A DNA stretch of 63,862 nucleotides from Oscillospiraceae bacterium (GCA_015063385.1 SVUG01000009.1:1-63862), one strand, 5' to 3'. Shown: positions 45,592-55,195, numbered from the stretch's first letter. The notes: a model not told the origin generated them from the sequence alone. Numbers and translations are program-made.

Positions 45592-45718
45592 GAGGTATAA
45601 ATTGCGCAATACTGCGTTATCACTTCGACTCAGGAAGCTCGACATAGGCAACTATGCCATCGCTTCCGTCGCTCGTGATGCCTTGTTTTGCACAATTTCT
45701 ACTCTCTTAGATTCCTAA
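45586..45718 (+). repeat. Palindromic repeat, copy A
   Basis: Imperfect hairpin of ~125 bp. Outer arms at 45591-45625 (starts TAAGAGGTATAAATTGCGCA) and 45676-45711 (ends in TCTACTCTCTTA) are complementary over ~30 bp. Inner arms GAAGC/GCTTC and a central CATAGGCAACTATG stem complete it. It begins at the kduD stop codon. Confidence 0.8.
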
Positions 45719-45836
45719 ACGGTAAAAATCGTCGTATACGTCGTTAAAGGCATCGACTCGGGAGAGTTGTCGTAGGCAACTACGCCTTCCTCCCCCTCGC
45801 TCGCCTTGCCTTGTCTACGGCAATTTTTCCTCGTTT
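45719..45836 (+). repeat. Palindromic repeat, copy B
   Basis: Same architecture: GGTAAAAATCGTCGTATACG on the left pairs with CTACGGCAATTTTTCC on the right. Centre CGTAGGCAACTACG. Confidence 0.78.
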
Positions 45837-45959
45837 ATAAGAGGTATAAAACGCCCAATACGTCGTTGCTCCTGTGATACTCGGCTCGGAGTAGGTAATT
45901 ACACCATCGCCTGCGTTTCTCGGTGCGCCTCGTCTTAGGCGTTTTCTCCTCTCTTAGAC
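45837..45959 (+). repeat. Palindromic repeat, copy C
   Basis: TAAGAGGTATAAAACGCCCA on the left pairs with TTAGGCGTTTTCTCCTCTCT on the right. Centre GTAGGTAATTAC. Confidence 0.78.
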
Positions 45960-46004
45960 TTTTGGAGGTAAAAATTACGCAAAACTGCGTTATCACTTGT
46001 AGTT
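45960..46004 (+). repeat. Palindromic repeat, left-arm fragment D
   Basis: GGAGGTAAAAATTACGCAAA then ACTGCGTTATCAC, matching the left arm of copy A. The remainder is missing. The GH88 gene starts at 46025. Confidence 0.7.
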
Positions 46005-46024
46005 TAACAAAATGGGAGTAAACA

Positions 46025-47179
46025 ATGAAAAACTATAAAGAGATTCTCTGTGAAAACAGAGCATGGGCAGAGGAAATCTTTGCAAAAATTGATAAAAAAA
46101 TGTCGGCTATAACCCTGCGCTCGCGCGATAAAATCGTTGACGGTGTCAATGAGAACGGCTTCCACAGAGAGCGCAATATTGATTGGTGGTGCAACGGCTT
46201 CTTTGGCGGACTTAACTGGCTTCTCTACGATTATACTAAGAATGAGGAGTACAAAAAGACTGCAAAGCGTCAGGAGATTATTATGGATGAGGCTCTTGCA
46301 CATTTTGAACTTCTTCATCACGACGTCGGATTTATGTGGCACATTCTTTCCGGTGCTTCGTACAGGCTTACAGGTGACGAGAGGTCAAAAACGAGAAATC
46401 TCTTTGCAGCAGCAAGCCTTTCATCTCGCTTTGTCTTGGACGGAGGATTTATCCGTGCGTGGAATGACGACGAGGCTCTTAACTGGACGATAGTTGATTG
46501 CCTTATGAATCTTCCACTTTTGTATTGGGCATCCGACGTGATAGGTGACGACAGATTCAAGAGAATCGCTATGGCACACGCCAATATGGCAATGCGCGAC
46601 CATCTGCGCCGGGACGGCTCTGTTGCACATATAGTCGAGCACGATAGAGAGACAGGCGAGCTTGTCAGAACATACGCAGGTCAAGGATATGCTGATGATT
46701 CCTCCTGGTCTAGAGGTCAGGCGTGGGCGGTTTATGGATTTACGCTTTCGTATATGCACACGGGTGAGGAAAAATATCTCAACGCGGCAAAGCAGGTGGC
46801 AAATTATTTCATCGCTAATTGCTCTGATGATTGGCTCCCGCGAGTTGATTTTCGTGCTCCAAAAGAGCCTGTGTATTACGATTCTACAGCGGGTGCTTGT
46901 GCTGCCTGTGGTATGATTGAGCTCGCGAAGCTGCTCCCTGAAAATGAGGGCGGAGTGTATATGAATGCGGCTATCAATATACTAAAAGCAATGACAGAGA
47001 GATTTTGTAATTTTGATCCGACGAATGATCATATGCTTGATTTCGGCACTGTGAGATACCCTATTCCCGGAAAGTTCACCGAAAAGGAGTCGGGCGTTCA
47101 TATTTCAATAATCTATGGGGATTTCTTCTACACAGAGGCAATTTTGAAGCTTCTTGGTTCAGAGTTTAATCCCTGGTAA
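46025..47179 (+). CDS. Unsaturated glucuronyl hydrolase, GH88
   Basis: 384 aa (alpha/alpha)6 barrel. It removes the 4,5-unsaturated uronic acid that polysaccharide lyases leave on oligosaccharides. The two catalytic Asp correspond to Asp100 (HHDVGFMW) and Asp158 (TIVDCLMNLPLL); also GYADDSSWSRGQAW and the closing HISIIYGDFFYTEA. No signal peptide: cytosolic. Its product, unsaturated glucuronate, is the KduI substrate, so the gene belongs to the kduI-kduD pathway although a repeat array separates them. Confidence 0.93.
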   Translation: MKNYKEILCENRAWAEEIFAKIDKKMSAITLRSRDKIVDGVNENGFHRERNIDWWCNGFFGGLNWLLYDYTKNEEYKKTAKRQEIIMDEALAHFELLHHDVGFMWHILSGASYRLTGDERSKTRNLFAAASLSSRFVLDGGFIRAWNDDEALNWTIVDCLMNLPLLYWASDVIGDDRFKRIAMAHANMAMRDHLRRDGSVAHIVEHDRETGELVRTYAGQGYADDSSWSRGQAWAVYGFTLSYMHTGEEKYLNAAKQVANYFIANCSDDWLPRVDFRAPKEPVYYDSTAGACAACGMIELAKLLPENEGGVYMNAAINILKAMTERFCNFDPTNDHMLDFGTVRYPIPGKFTEKESGVHISIIYGDFFYTEAILKLLGSEFNPW

Positions 47180-47192
47180 TATACTTTCAAAA

Positions 47193-47245
47193 ATAAAAAA
47201 ATCGGTGTATTTGCAAATAAATGTTTGCAAATACATCGATTTTTT
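47193..47245. terminator. Bidirectional terminator
   Basis: AAAAAATCGGTGTATTTGCA and its near complement around TAAATG, with A and T runs on either side. Shared by the GH88 and S24-repressor genes. Confidence 0.88.
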
Positions 47246-47875
47246 TTATATTATACGGCTTTGGAATGATATTGCTTTGCCTATGATTTTTATCTGACTT
47301 AACTCCTCACCTACGTAGACAAGCGGGGCATATTTTGGGTTCTCGGCAGAAAGAATAAGCTTTTCATCGTCGGGATAATAATACACCCTTTTGAGCGTTG
47401 CCTCGTCACCGATGATTACAGCAGCAATTTCTCCATTGTCTACTGCGTTTTGCGAGCGAATAAAGACAATATCTCCGTCAAGTATTCTCGCACCCGTCAT
47501 ACTGTCGCCCTTTGCCCTGAGGCAGAAGTCAGCATCAAGGCTTGCATCGGTAAGGGCGTAGCTTTCGTATTCCTCGTTTGCGTATATCGGCTCACCGCAT
47601 GCAATCTCACCGAGTATCGGAATTCTTTTCGTAATAATCGGTATTATATTATCAAAGGTAGGAAATTCCTCGGTATGCTCCTCCCAACCCATCAGGCTAG
47701 AGGGGGTGGTGTCCAGCGCCTCTGCAAGTAGCACAACCTTTTCAGGAGGAATATTACTTATAATACCGTTTTCATATCTGTGAATAGTCTGTCGGCTTGT
47801 TCCAACCATTTCCGCTAGGCTCTCAAGAGTCAGCCCCTTCGCTTTTCTCATTTCCTTCAACTTATTTGGTATCAT
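47246..47875 (-). CDS. XRE-S24 repressor (LexA/CI-like, autocleavable)
   Basis: 209 aa from the ATG at 47875 (AAGGAG 8 nt upstream). HTH at ~15-40 (TLESLAEMVGTSRQTIHRYE). The C-terminal S24 peptidase has the predicted cleavage pair Cys93-Gly94 in EIACGEP (a Cys-Gly bond as in UmuD), Ser125 in KGDSMTGA and Lys162 in ATLKRVYY. Such repressors inactivate themselves with RecA filaments after DNA damage (family knowledge). It is divergent from the small-gene/spoIIA operon. Confidence 0.9.
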   Translation of the reverse strand: MIPNKLKEMRKAKGLTLESLAEMVGTSRQTIHRYENGIISNIPPEKVVLLAEALDTTPSSLMGWEEHTEEFPTFDNIIPIITKRIPILGEIACGEPIYANEEYESYALTDASLDADFCLRAKGDSMTGARILDGDIVFIRSQNAVDNGEIAAVIIGDEATLKRVYYYPDDEKLILSAENPKYAPLVYVGEELSQIKIIGKAISFQSRII

Positions 47876-47927
47876 ATTTTCTCCTTGACGCCCTTTTTCA
47901 CGCTTTTTGGCAGGAAGAGGGCGTTTT

Positions 47928-47973
47928 TGTCGCACTGTGGCGACATGGGTTAATTTGTTGCGTAATACGCAAC
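47928..47973. promoter_or_regulatory. Palindromic operators at the S24 repressor gene
   Basis: TGTCGC-6-GCGACA (47928-47945) and GTTGCGTAATACGCAAC (47957-47973), both between the repressor start and its promoter; likely autoregulatory. GTCGCGGTGCGAC recurs at 48765-48777 just before spoIIAA. Confidence 0.65.
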
Positions 47974-47977
47974 TATA

Positions 47978-48006
47978 TCATAGCATATTGTCGGCAAAAA
48001 ATCAAT
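47978..48006 (-). promoter_or_regulatory. Promoter of the S24 repressor
   Basis: Minus strand TTGATT (about 48001-48006), 17 nt, TATGAT (about 47978-47983). Confidence 0.65.
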
Positions 48007-48031
48007 AGTTTTTTGCAAAAAAACGAAAAAA

Positions 48032-48070
48032 TCACTTGACAAGTGACAAAAGCTCTGCTATAATTGTCAC
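48032..48070 (+). promoter_or_regulatory. Promoter and operators of the spoIIA-linked operon
   Basis: TTGACA (48036-48041), 17 nt, TATAAT (48059-48064). A perfect palindrome TCACTTG-A-CAAGTGA (48032-48046) covers the -35. GTGACAA (48043-48049) and TTGTCAC (48064-48070) form a second inverted repeat bracketing the spacer and -10. This looks like a strongly repressed sigma-A promoter, unlike the sigma-H promoter of spoIIA in Bacillus. Confidence 0.8.
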
Positions 48071-48141
48071 GCAGTAAGTTACAAAGGCCCCGCAAACCAC
48101 TCTGTAATGCTCTGCGAAGTTGAAAAAAGGAGGACGTTTAA

Positions 48142-48450
48142 ATGTATTCATGTATGAATGTAAACGAGGGAGCACCTGCGCGATTATACCGTGCGCCGTC
48201 GGAGATAAGGCGTGATATGACTAGGATTTCGCGCGCTATCCGTGAAAACGAGGAAATGCTCTCCGTACATAATTTACTTATTGAAATGATACCCGAATGG
48301 ATGGACAAGTCACCTGAGGCGTGGATTCCCGAGCTGGAGGAGATACTAGCCGATGCAAACGACGCTATGGACAATCTACGCAGGCTGAAAACGGCGCTGG
48401 AAATTCTTGCAGAGGAGCTGGAGGATGTGAAATGCTTAATGAAATTCTGA
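48142..48450 (+). CDS. Small helical protein, unknown (spoIIA-linked 1)
   Basis: 102 aa; no family recognised. AAAGGAGG lies 8 nt before the ATG. Mostly charged helices: IRRDMTRISRAIRENEEML, then a Trp-containing middle (PEWMDKSPEAWIPELEEI) and a heptad-like C-terminus (LRRLKTALEILAEELEDV). First gene of the operon that ends in sigF. It overlaps the next gene by 19 nt. Confidence 0.75.
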   Translation: MYSCMNVNEGAPARLYRAPSEIRRDMTRISRAIRENEEMLSVHNLLIEMIPEWMDKSPEAWIPELEEILADANDAMDNLRRLKTALEILAEELEDVKCLMKF

Positions 48451-48749
48451 TTCCGCGTACTCTTGATGCCGTTATAATAGCGCTTTGTGCGGATTATGCG
48501 CGTCGTGCGGCGGCGATTGAGGACGGACGCATACCGTTCAACGTGATAATGGAGTATCGTTTTCTTAACTACCGTATTTTGAATGCTGCTATGGAGGCAG
48601 CAGGCGAGCGCGATGCCATGAGCTTCGTAAACGAAATAGGTAAGCGTCGCGGCTACGTTGATTCCGAGACCTATCTTTCGGAATCGGTGTATAAAAACAG
48701 AAAAAAGGAGGTTAAGGAGAATATAGCTAAAAAGCTTTCGTTTATCTAA
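48432..48749 (+). CDS. Small helical protein, unknown (spoIIA-linked 2)
   Basis: 105 aa from the ATG at 48432, with GGAGG upstream inside the preceding gene. No family recognised. Predominantly alpha-helical, with two Cys-poor amphipathic helices (TLDAVIIALCADYARRAAAI; FNVIMEYRFLNYRILNAAME) and a basic C-terminus. Translational coupling to the previous gene implies the two proteins work together. Confidence 0.72.
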   Translation: MLNEILIPRTLDAVIIALCADYARRAAAIEDGRIPFNVIMEYRFLNYRILNAAMEAAGERDAMSFVNEIGKRRGYVDSETYLSESVYKNRKKEVKENIAKKLSFI

Positions 48750-48836
48750 TTATTTTTTATACTCGTCGCGGTGCGACAATATTTGCGCACGTCGCGTGAT
48801 AAAATTCTGGTGTTAATAAAACCAAGGAGAATGAAA

Positions 48837-49157
48837 ATGCAAAAGGACGTCACATTTTCGGAGAACGAAAAAACGCTTATCGCATATATTAAGTGCGATA
48901 TAGACCATCACACTGCAAGACGGATGCGGGAAAAAATTGATTCAGAGCTTTTTTTAAAAAAGCCACAGCTTCTCATTATAGATTTTTCCGACGTGGGATT
49001 TATGGACAGCTCAGGTCTTGGGCTTATACTTGGCAGAGTAGAGCGTGCAACAGCGCTCCGCGCCTCGGTAAGAGTCGTCGGACTTTCGCCGACACTTATG
49101 AAGCTCGTTCGCCTCGCAGGCATCGAGCGCGTGCCCAACCTATCGGTCAGTAAATAA
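48837..49157 (+). CDS. spoIIAA: Anti-sigma factor antagonist, SpoIIAA-like
   Basis: 106 aa from the ATG at 48837 (AAGGAG 7 nt upstream; the ATG at 48831 is too close). STAS domain with IIDFSDVGFMDSSGLGLILG; Ser58 of DSSG aligns with the serine phosphorylated by SpoIIAB in Bacillus. When dephosphorylated it binds SpoIIAB and frees sigma F. 15 nt before spoIIAB. Confidence 0.92.
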   Translation: MQKDVTFSENEKTLIAYIKCDIDHHTARRMREKIDSELFLKKPQLLIIDFSDVGFMDSSGLGLILGRVERATALRASVRVVGLSPTLMKLVRLAGIERVPNLSVSK

Positions 49158-49172
49158 AGAAAGGAACCCACG

Positions 49173-49616
49173 ATGAAAAGAAAAATAAACGATATGAAGC
49201 TTCGCCTGCCTGCCGTCAGCATTAATGAAGCGGTGGCACGTTCGGTAATTTCGGCATTTATAGCCGAGCTTAATCCTACAGTTGAGGAGCTTGGCGATTT
49301 ACGCTGTGCCGTCAGCGAGGCTGTCACGAACTGTATAGTACACGCATATCCCAACCGCCAAAGCGACGAGCCTGCTTACATATACATATCCGCCAGACTC
49401 TACGACACCAGAGAGGTATCGGTTGAAATATCCGACAACGGCTGCGGCATTGAGAACGTAGCGCTTGCCAGAACTCCTGCGTTTACTACGGGCGAGTCTG
49501 ATGAGAGATGTGGTATGGGCTTCCTCGTGATGGAGAGCTTTACGGATTCACTCACCGTAAAGTCGCGTCCGGGAAAGGGAACTACCGTTCTTATGAGGAA
49601 AATACTTAAGCCCTGA
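49173..49616 (+). CDS. spoIIAB: Anti-sigma F factor / serine kinase SpoIIAB
   Basis: 147 aa GHKL-type ATPase. N box (LRCAVSEAVTNCIVHAYPN, ~49-67), G1 (ISDNGCGIE) and G2 (RCGMGFLVMESFTD). It binds and inhibits sigma F and phosphorylates SpoIIAA. Length and order match the spoIIA operon. Confidence 0.94.
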   Translation: MKRKINDMKLRLPAVSINEAVARSVISAFIAELNPTVEELGDLRCAVSEAVTNCIVHAYPNRQSDEPAYIYISARLYDTREVSVEISDNGCGIENVALARTPAFTTGESDERCGMGFLVMESFTDSLTVKSRPGKGTTVLMRKILKP

Positions 49617-49629
49617 CCAAAGGAATCTG

Positions 49630-50367
49630 ATGAGTATAAAAAGTGAAAAAAAGAGTCCCTACGACGAAAATCTTGTTTTGCTTAAGGCATACCGTGAGGG
49701 TGACTCCGAGGCTGGCGAGCGACTCGCTGAGATAAACGCTCCGCTGGTGTATAGCATAGCAGGTAGATTTACTGGCAGAGGGGCGGATATAAGTGACCTC
49801 GTGGAAACGGGTAATATCGGTCTTGTGAAGGCTATGAAAACCTTTGATTTTTCCCACGGTTGTGCCTTTTCCACCTATGCCGTGCCGCTTATATTCGGAG
49901 AAATCAGGCGCTTTCTTCGGGATGACGGAATAATCAAGGTATCAAGAGAAGAAAAACGCCTTTCGGCTCTGCTTCTTGCCGAGCGCGAGAGAAGAATTGC
50001 TCTTGGAGAGGATGCTGACATAGCTACTATAGCTGCTGCGGTAGGCATATCTCCACAGGACGCTTCGTCTGCACTATTTGCTTCTTCTCCCGTTCGCTCG
50101 CTTGACGAGCGAGCCTTTGATGATGACGATACCGCTACGCTCGGCAGCGTTATATGTGATGAGGAGGCAGAGGGAAAGAGCTTTGACCGCTTTGCTTTGC
50201 ACGTAGCTATAGAAAAGCTTTCAGAGCCACACCGACGTCTTATAATTCTGCGCTATTTCCGCGACCTCTCACAGACAGAAACCGCAAGACTTCTCGGACT
50301 CACTCAGGTAAAGGTATCAAGAGAAGAGAAGAAAATTATGGAGATTCTTCGCAAAGAGCTTACCTAA
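49630..50367 (+). CDS. sigF: Sporulation sigma factor SigF
   Basis: 245 aa sigma-70 of the SigF/SigB/SigG group. Region 2 (GNIGLVKAMKTFDFSHGCAF then STYAVPLIFGEIRRFLRD), region 3 and region 4 (RRLIILRYFRDLSQTETARLLG). It directs forespore-specific transcription in endospore formers. The presence of spoIIAA and spoIIAB directly upstream makes SigF the best assignment. No terminator is obvious before groES. Confidence 0.93.
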   Translation: MSIKSEKKSPYDENLVLLKAYREGDSEAGERLAEINAPLVYSIAGRFTGRGADISDLVETGNIGLVKAMKTFDFSHGCAFSTYAVPLIFGEIRRFLRDDGIIKVSREEKRLSALLLAERERRIALGEDADIATIAAAVGISPQDASSALFASSPVRSLDERAFDDDDTATLGSVICDEEAEGKSFDRFALHVAIEKLSEPHRRLIILRYFRDLSQTETARLLGLTQVKVSREEKKIMEILRKELT

Positions 50368-50400
50368 ATGTTAACAATTTGTGAAAAAACAGGAAATCTA

Positions 50401-50429
50401 TTGATTTTTAATATGTGTTAGTATAGAAT
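50401..50429 (+). promoter_or_regulatory. Promoter of groES-groEL
   Basis: TTGATT (50401-50406), 17 nt, TAGAAT (50424-50429). Confidence 0.78.
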
Positions 50430-50443
50430 ATATCCTGTAAACG

Positions 50444-50470
50444 TTAGCACTCGCGACACATGAGTGCTAA
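50444..50470 (+). promoter_or_regulatory. CIRCE operator (HrcA)
   Basis: TTAGCACTC-N9-GAGTGCTAA, a perfect match to the consensus, located 15 nt after the -10 box. Heat-shock control of groESL by HrcA. Confidence 0.97.
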
Positions 50471-50493
50471 AAAATGATACGGAGGACAAAAAC

Positions 50494-50778
50494 ATGAAAA
50501 TAAATCCCTTATTTGATAAGGTTGTATTAAAGCAGGTTGAGGCTGTTGAAACGACCAAGGCGGGTATTATTCTTCCCGGCTCGGCGCAGGAGAAGCCTCA
50601 GGTATCCGAGGTCGTTGCAGTAGGACCCGGCGGACTCGTTGACGGAGTAGAGGTCAAGATGACTCTCAAGGTTGGCGACAAGGTTATTATCGGCAAGTAC
50701 ACCGGCACGGAAATCAAGCTTGACGGTGTTGAGTATACGATAGTCAGCCAGTCTGATATACTTGCAACTATTGAATAA
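50494..50778 (+). CDS. groES: Co-chaperonin GroES
   Basis: 94 aa from the ATG at 50494 (GGAGG 9 nt upstream). Cpn10 domain: INPLFDKVVLKQVEAVETTK, the mobile loop GIILPGSAQEKPQ and GDKVIIGKYTGTEIKLDG. Caps the GroEL ring. 20 nt before groEL. Confidence 0.97.
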   Translation: MKINPLFDKVVLKQVEAVETTKAGIILPGSAQEKPQVSEVVAVGPGGLVDGVEVKMTLKVGDKVIIGKYTGTEIKLDGVEYTIVSQSDILATIE

Positions 50779-50783
50779 TTTAA

Positions 50784-52424
<1,641 letters not shown>

Positions 52425-52448
52425 TTCAAATAGCGAAAATATAAATAA

Positions 52449-52486
52449 AGGCGGATTGCAGACCAATTCCTGCAACCCGTCTTTTT
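52449..52486 (+). terminator. Terminator of groESL
   Basis: CGGATTGCAG and CTGCAACCCG arms (imperfect) followed by TCTTTTTG. Confidence 0.65.
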
Positions 52487-52488
52487 GC

Positions 52489-52517
52489 TTGACATACGGA
52501 AGAATGTGGTGTATAAT
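52489..52517 (+). promoter_or_regulatory. Promoter of the aldo/keto reductase gene
   Basis: TTGACA (52489-52494), 17 nt, TATAAT (52512-52517). Confidence 0.85.
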
Positions 52518-52546
52518 AAAGAAAAGTTGAAACAGGAGAGGAAAAT

Positions 52547-53731
52547 ATGAAATACATAGATTTTCAGGGTAAAAAGATTTCTATGCTCGGCTACGGTGCG
52601 ATGCGACTGCCGACTGTGGGCAAGGACTCGCAGATTGATTATGCCGAGACCGAGCGCCTTTTTGACCGCGCGATAGATGCAGGAATCAACTATTTTGATA
52701 CTGCCTACCCCTATCACGGTGGCAATTCAGAGATTGTCGTAGGTAAAATTCTCTCAAAATATCCCCGCGAGAGCTATTATATCGCGACCAAATATCCGGG
52801 ACATCAGATTTTGCCAGATTACAACCCAGCTGCCATTTTTGAGGACCAGCTTAAAAAATGCGGTGTTGAGTATTTTGACTTTTATCTTCTTCACAACGTT
52901 TGCGAGACCTCATTACCGGTATATCTTGATAAATCGCTTGGTATAATTGACTATTTCCTTGAGCAAAAGAGGCTTGGAAGAATAAAGCACCTCGGCTTCT
53001 CGACTCATGGCTCTCCTGAAAACATGAGCGAATTCCTTGATGCCGCAGGCGAGCATATGGAATTTTGCCAGATTCAGCTCAATTACCTTGACTGGACACT
53101 TCAGCGTGCAGAAGAAAAATGCCGCTTGCTTGAAAAATGGGAAATTCCCGTCTGGGTAATGGAGCCTGTGCGAGGCGGCAAGCTTGTAAATAAGCTGCCT
53201 GACGGTGCAAAAGAGAAGCTTCGCTCCTTACGTCCCGATGAAAGCCTTGCTTCCTGGTGCTTCCGCTGGCTTACCGGACTCTCTAATATGGGCGTTATTC
53301 TCAGCGGTATGTCAAACATGGAGCAGCTTGAAGATAATATAAAAACCTTTTCCACCGAAAAGCCGCTTACCGATGCCGAGACTGCAGTGCTTTACGAGAT
53401 TGCCGACGGACTCAAGAGCAGCGTCCCCTGTACGAGCTGTGGCTATTGCCTCAAGAGCTGCCCGATGGAGTTAAATATCCCGATGCTGCTTGAGGTTTAC
53501 AACGACCTCTCGTATGCTCCGGGTGTAAACTCTGCATCAAAAATCGAATTTTTGCCTGAGAACAAGCAACCCACCGCCTGCATTGCATGCTCAAGATGTG
53601 TCAAGGCTTGCCCCCAAAATATAGATATTCCGCTTACGCTTATAAAGCTTTCAAAAATGCTTAAGGACATTCCCTCCTGGCGCAAAATTTGCGAGGAGCG
53701 TGCCGCTGCGGCAGAGAAGACGAAAAAGTAA
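52547..53731 (+). CDS. Aldo/keto reductase with ferredoxin-type Fe-S domain
   Basis: 394 aa. AKR (TIM barrel) domain at ~1-280 with catalytic tetrad residues in INYFDTAYPYHGG (Asp, Tyr), IATKYPGH (Lys) and FYLLHNV (His). The C-terminal domain carries two 4Fe-4S motifs, CTSCGYCLKSCP and CIACSRCVKACP. This architecture is common in anaerobes; the Fe-S clusters may deliver electrons instead of free NADPH. Physiological substrate unknown. Confidence 0.92.
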   Translation: MKYIDFQGKKISMLGYGAMRLPTVGKDSQIDYAETERLFDRAIDAGINYFDTAYPYHGGNSEIVVGKILSKYPRESYYIATKYPGHQILPDYNPAAIFEDQLKKCGVEYFDFYLLHNVCETSLPVYLDKSLGIIDYFLEQKRLGRIKHLGFSTHGSPENMSEFLDAAGEHMEFCQIQLNYLDWTLQRAEEKCRLLEKWEIPVWVMEPVRGGKLVNKLPDGAKEKLRSLRPDESLASWCFRWLTGLSNMGVILSGMSNMEQLEDNIKTFSTEKPLTDAETAVLYEIADGLKSSVPCTSCGYCLKSCPMELNIPMLLEVYNDLSYAPGVNSASKIEFLPENKQPTACIACSRCVKACPQNIDIPLTLIKLSKMLKDIPSWRKICEERAAAAEKTKK

Positions 53732-53732
53732 T

Positions 53733-53761
53733 AAAAAAACGCCCAATCGGGCGTTTTTTTA
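53733..53761. terminator. Bidirectional terminator
   Basis: AAAAACGCCC and GGGCGTTTTT arms; serves the AKR and antiporter genes, which converge. Confidence 0.88.
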
Positions 53762-55123
53762 TTACTTTGTTTCGCGTCCTGCGCGGATAAGCTTTTTGAT
53801 TTCCTCCTTGATGGCAGTACGGCGGAAATGTCTTTCCTTCTTATGCTCGGGCATATTTTTAACGTGCGCGTGTCTTGCGCTTACACTTTCACCGAGTTTA
53901 ATATCTCCGGCCTTTACAAGTGCCATTTTAGTAAGAGCAGGGCCAACGAGCTCGTAAATGAGCACGGCAAAGAGGGTGATGGTAGCAATCATTTCACCAA
54001 TGTCACCGAACTCCTTTGCCTTCATAGCCATACCGAGCGCAACGCCTGCCTGCGGAAGCAGGGTGATACCGAGATACTTGACGATGTTGTCGTCACATTT
54101 TGCAATCTTTGCACTTACGAATGCACCGGTGCATTTACCGATTGAGCGAGATATGATGTAAATGATGCCGACCAGTACCATAAGAAGATTCGAAAATACA
54201 GAGAGCTCCAGCTCCGCGCCTGACAGCACGAAGAAGAGGATAAAGAGCGGTGCTGTCCAGCGGTCAACTCTCTCCATAAGCTCCTCTGAGAAGTCGCAAA
54301 TATTGCAGAATATAGTTCCGAGCATCATAAGAGTCAAAAGAGAGGAGAATGCGATATGTACTTCACCGACCGTGAACGTCAGCTTTGAAAGAGCAATAGT
54401 CATCAGCACGAATGCGATGGAAACCGAAAGTCTCTTCGAGCGCGAGTGGAAGAATCTCTCGCAAATATGGAAGAGAACACCCATAATCGCACCGAGCAGG
54501 AGAGAGAGCGCTACCTCGAGCACAGGTTCGAGAATAACCGATTTGATGTTAACCGAGCCAGAGTTCATAGCTCTTGCAACACCGAACGAGATAGCAAAGA
54601 GAATAAGTCCCACTGCATCGTCGAGTGCAACTACGGGAAGGAGAATGTCGGTGACAGGGCCCTTCGCCTTATACTGCTTAACGACCATAAGCGTTGCCGC
54701 AGGTGCAGTTGCTGCTGCAATAGCACCAAGCACGATTGCTGCCTCCATTGTCAGTACGTTAGGCATGGCGAAATACAGTCCAATCAGCACGGCATCAACA
54801 ATCAGTGTAGTAATTACAGCCTGCAAAATTCCTATAATAGTTGCTTGCTTGCCGATTTTTTTAAGCTGGGAGAGTCTGAACTCGTTTCCAATAGAGAATG
54901 CGATAAATCCAAGAGCAACGTCACAAATAATTGAGTATGACTCTACGTCAGCTCGGCTAATGAAACCGACTCCTTTAATGCCGAGCGAGCCGAGCAGATA
55001 CGGACCCACTAGGATTCCTGCAACTAGATATGCAGTCACGGCGGGAAGCTTCAAAAGCTTAGCAAGCCTTGAAAGCAGGAGTCCTGCAATAAGAGAAATA
55101 GATAAACAAAGCAGTGATTCCAT
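53762..55123 (-). CDS. CPA2-type cation:proton antiporter
   Basis: 453 aa from the ATG at 55123. Twelve to thirteen hydrophobic segments; the N-terminal LPAVTAYLVAGILVGPYLLG and the transport motif DDAVGLILFAIS (Asp pair at ~185) mark the Na+/H+ exchanger (KefB/NapA) family. There is no C-terminal TrkA-N or TrkA-C domain; the cytosolic tail is short and basic. Monovalent cation/H+ exchange at the cytoplasmic membrane. Confidence 0.9.
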   Translation of the reverse strand: MESLLCLSISLIAGLLLSRLAKLLKLPAVTAYLVAGILVGPYLLGSLGIKGVGFISRADVESYSIICDVALGFIAFSIGNEFRLSQLKKIGKQATIIGILQAVITTLIVDAVLIGLYFAMPNVLTMEAAIVLGAIAAATAPAATLMVVKQYKAKGPVTDILLPVVALDDAVGLILFAISFGVARAMNSGSVNIKSVILEPVLEVALSLLLGAIMGVLFHICERFFHSRSKRLSVSIAFVLMTIALSKLTFTVGEVHIAFSSLLTLMMLGTIFCNICDFSEELMERVDRWTAPLFILFFVLSGAELELSVFSNLLMVLVGIIYIISRSIGKCTGAFVSAKIAKCDDNIVKYLGITLLPQAGVALGMAMKAKEFGDIGEMIATITLFAVLIYELVGPALTKMALVKAGDIKLGESVSARHAHVKNMPEHKKERHFRRTAIKEEIKKLIRAGRETK

Positions 55124-55152
55124 AGTTGTTTCTTCTTTCAAAAAATATTTAT

Positions 55153-55195
55153 TAACAGTAAAGTATTGTAGCACTACACCGGTAAAAAGTCAAGT
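55153..55195 (-). promoter_or_regulatory. Promoter of the antiporter gene
   Basis: Minus strand TTGACT, 17 nt, TACAAT. Confidence 0.65.

Noticed and set aside
45586-46004. Palindromic repeats as a CRISPR array
   Set aside because: Units are ~120 bp imperfect hairpins with drifting sequence and no constant repeat with unique spacers; no cas genes are nearby.
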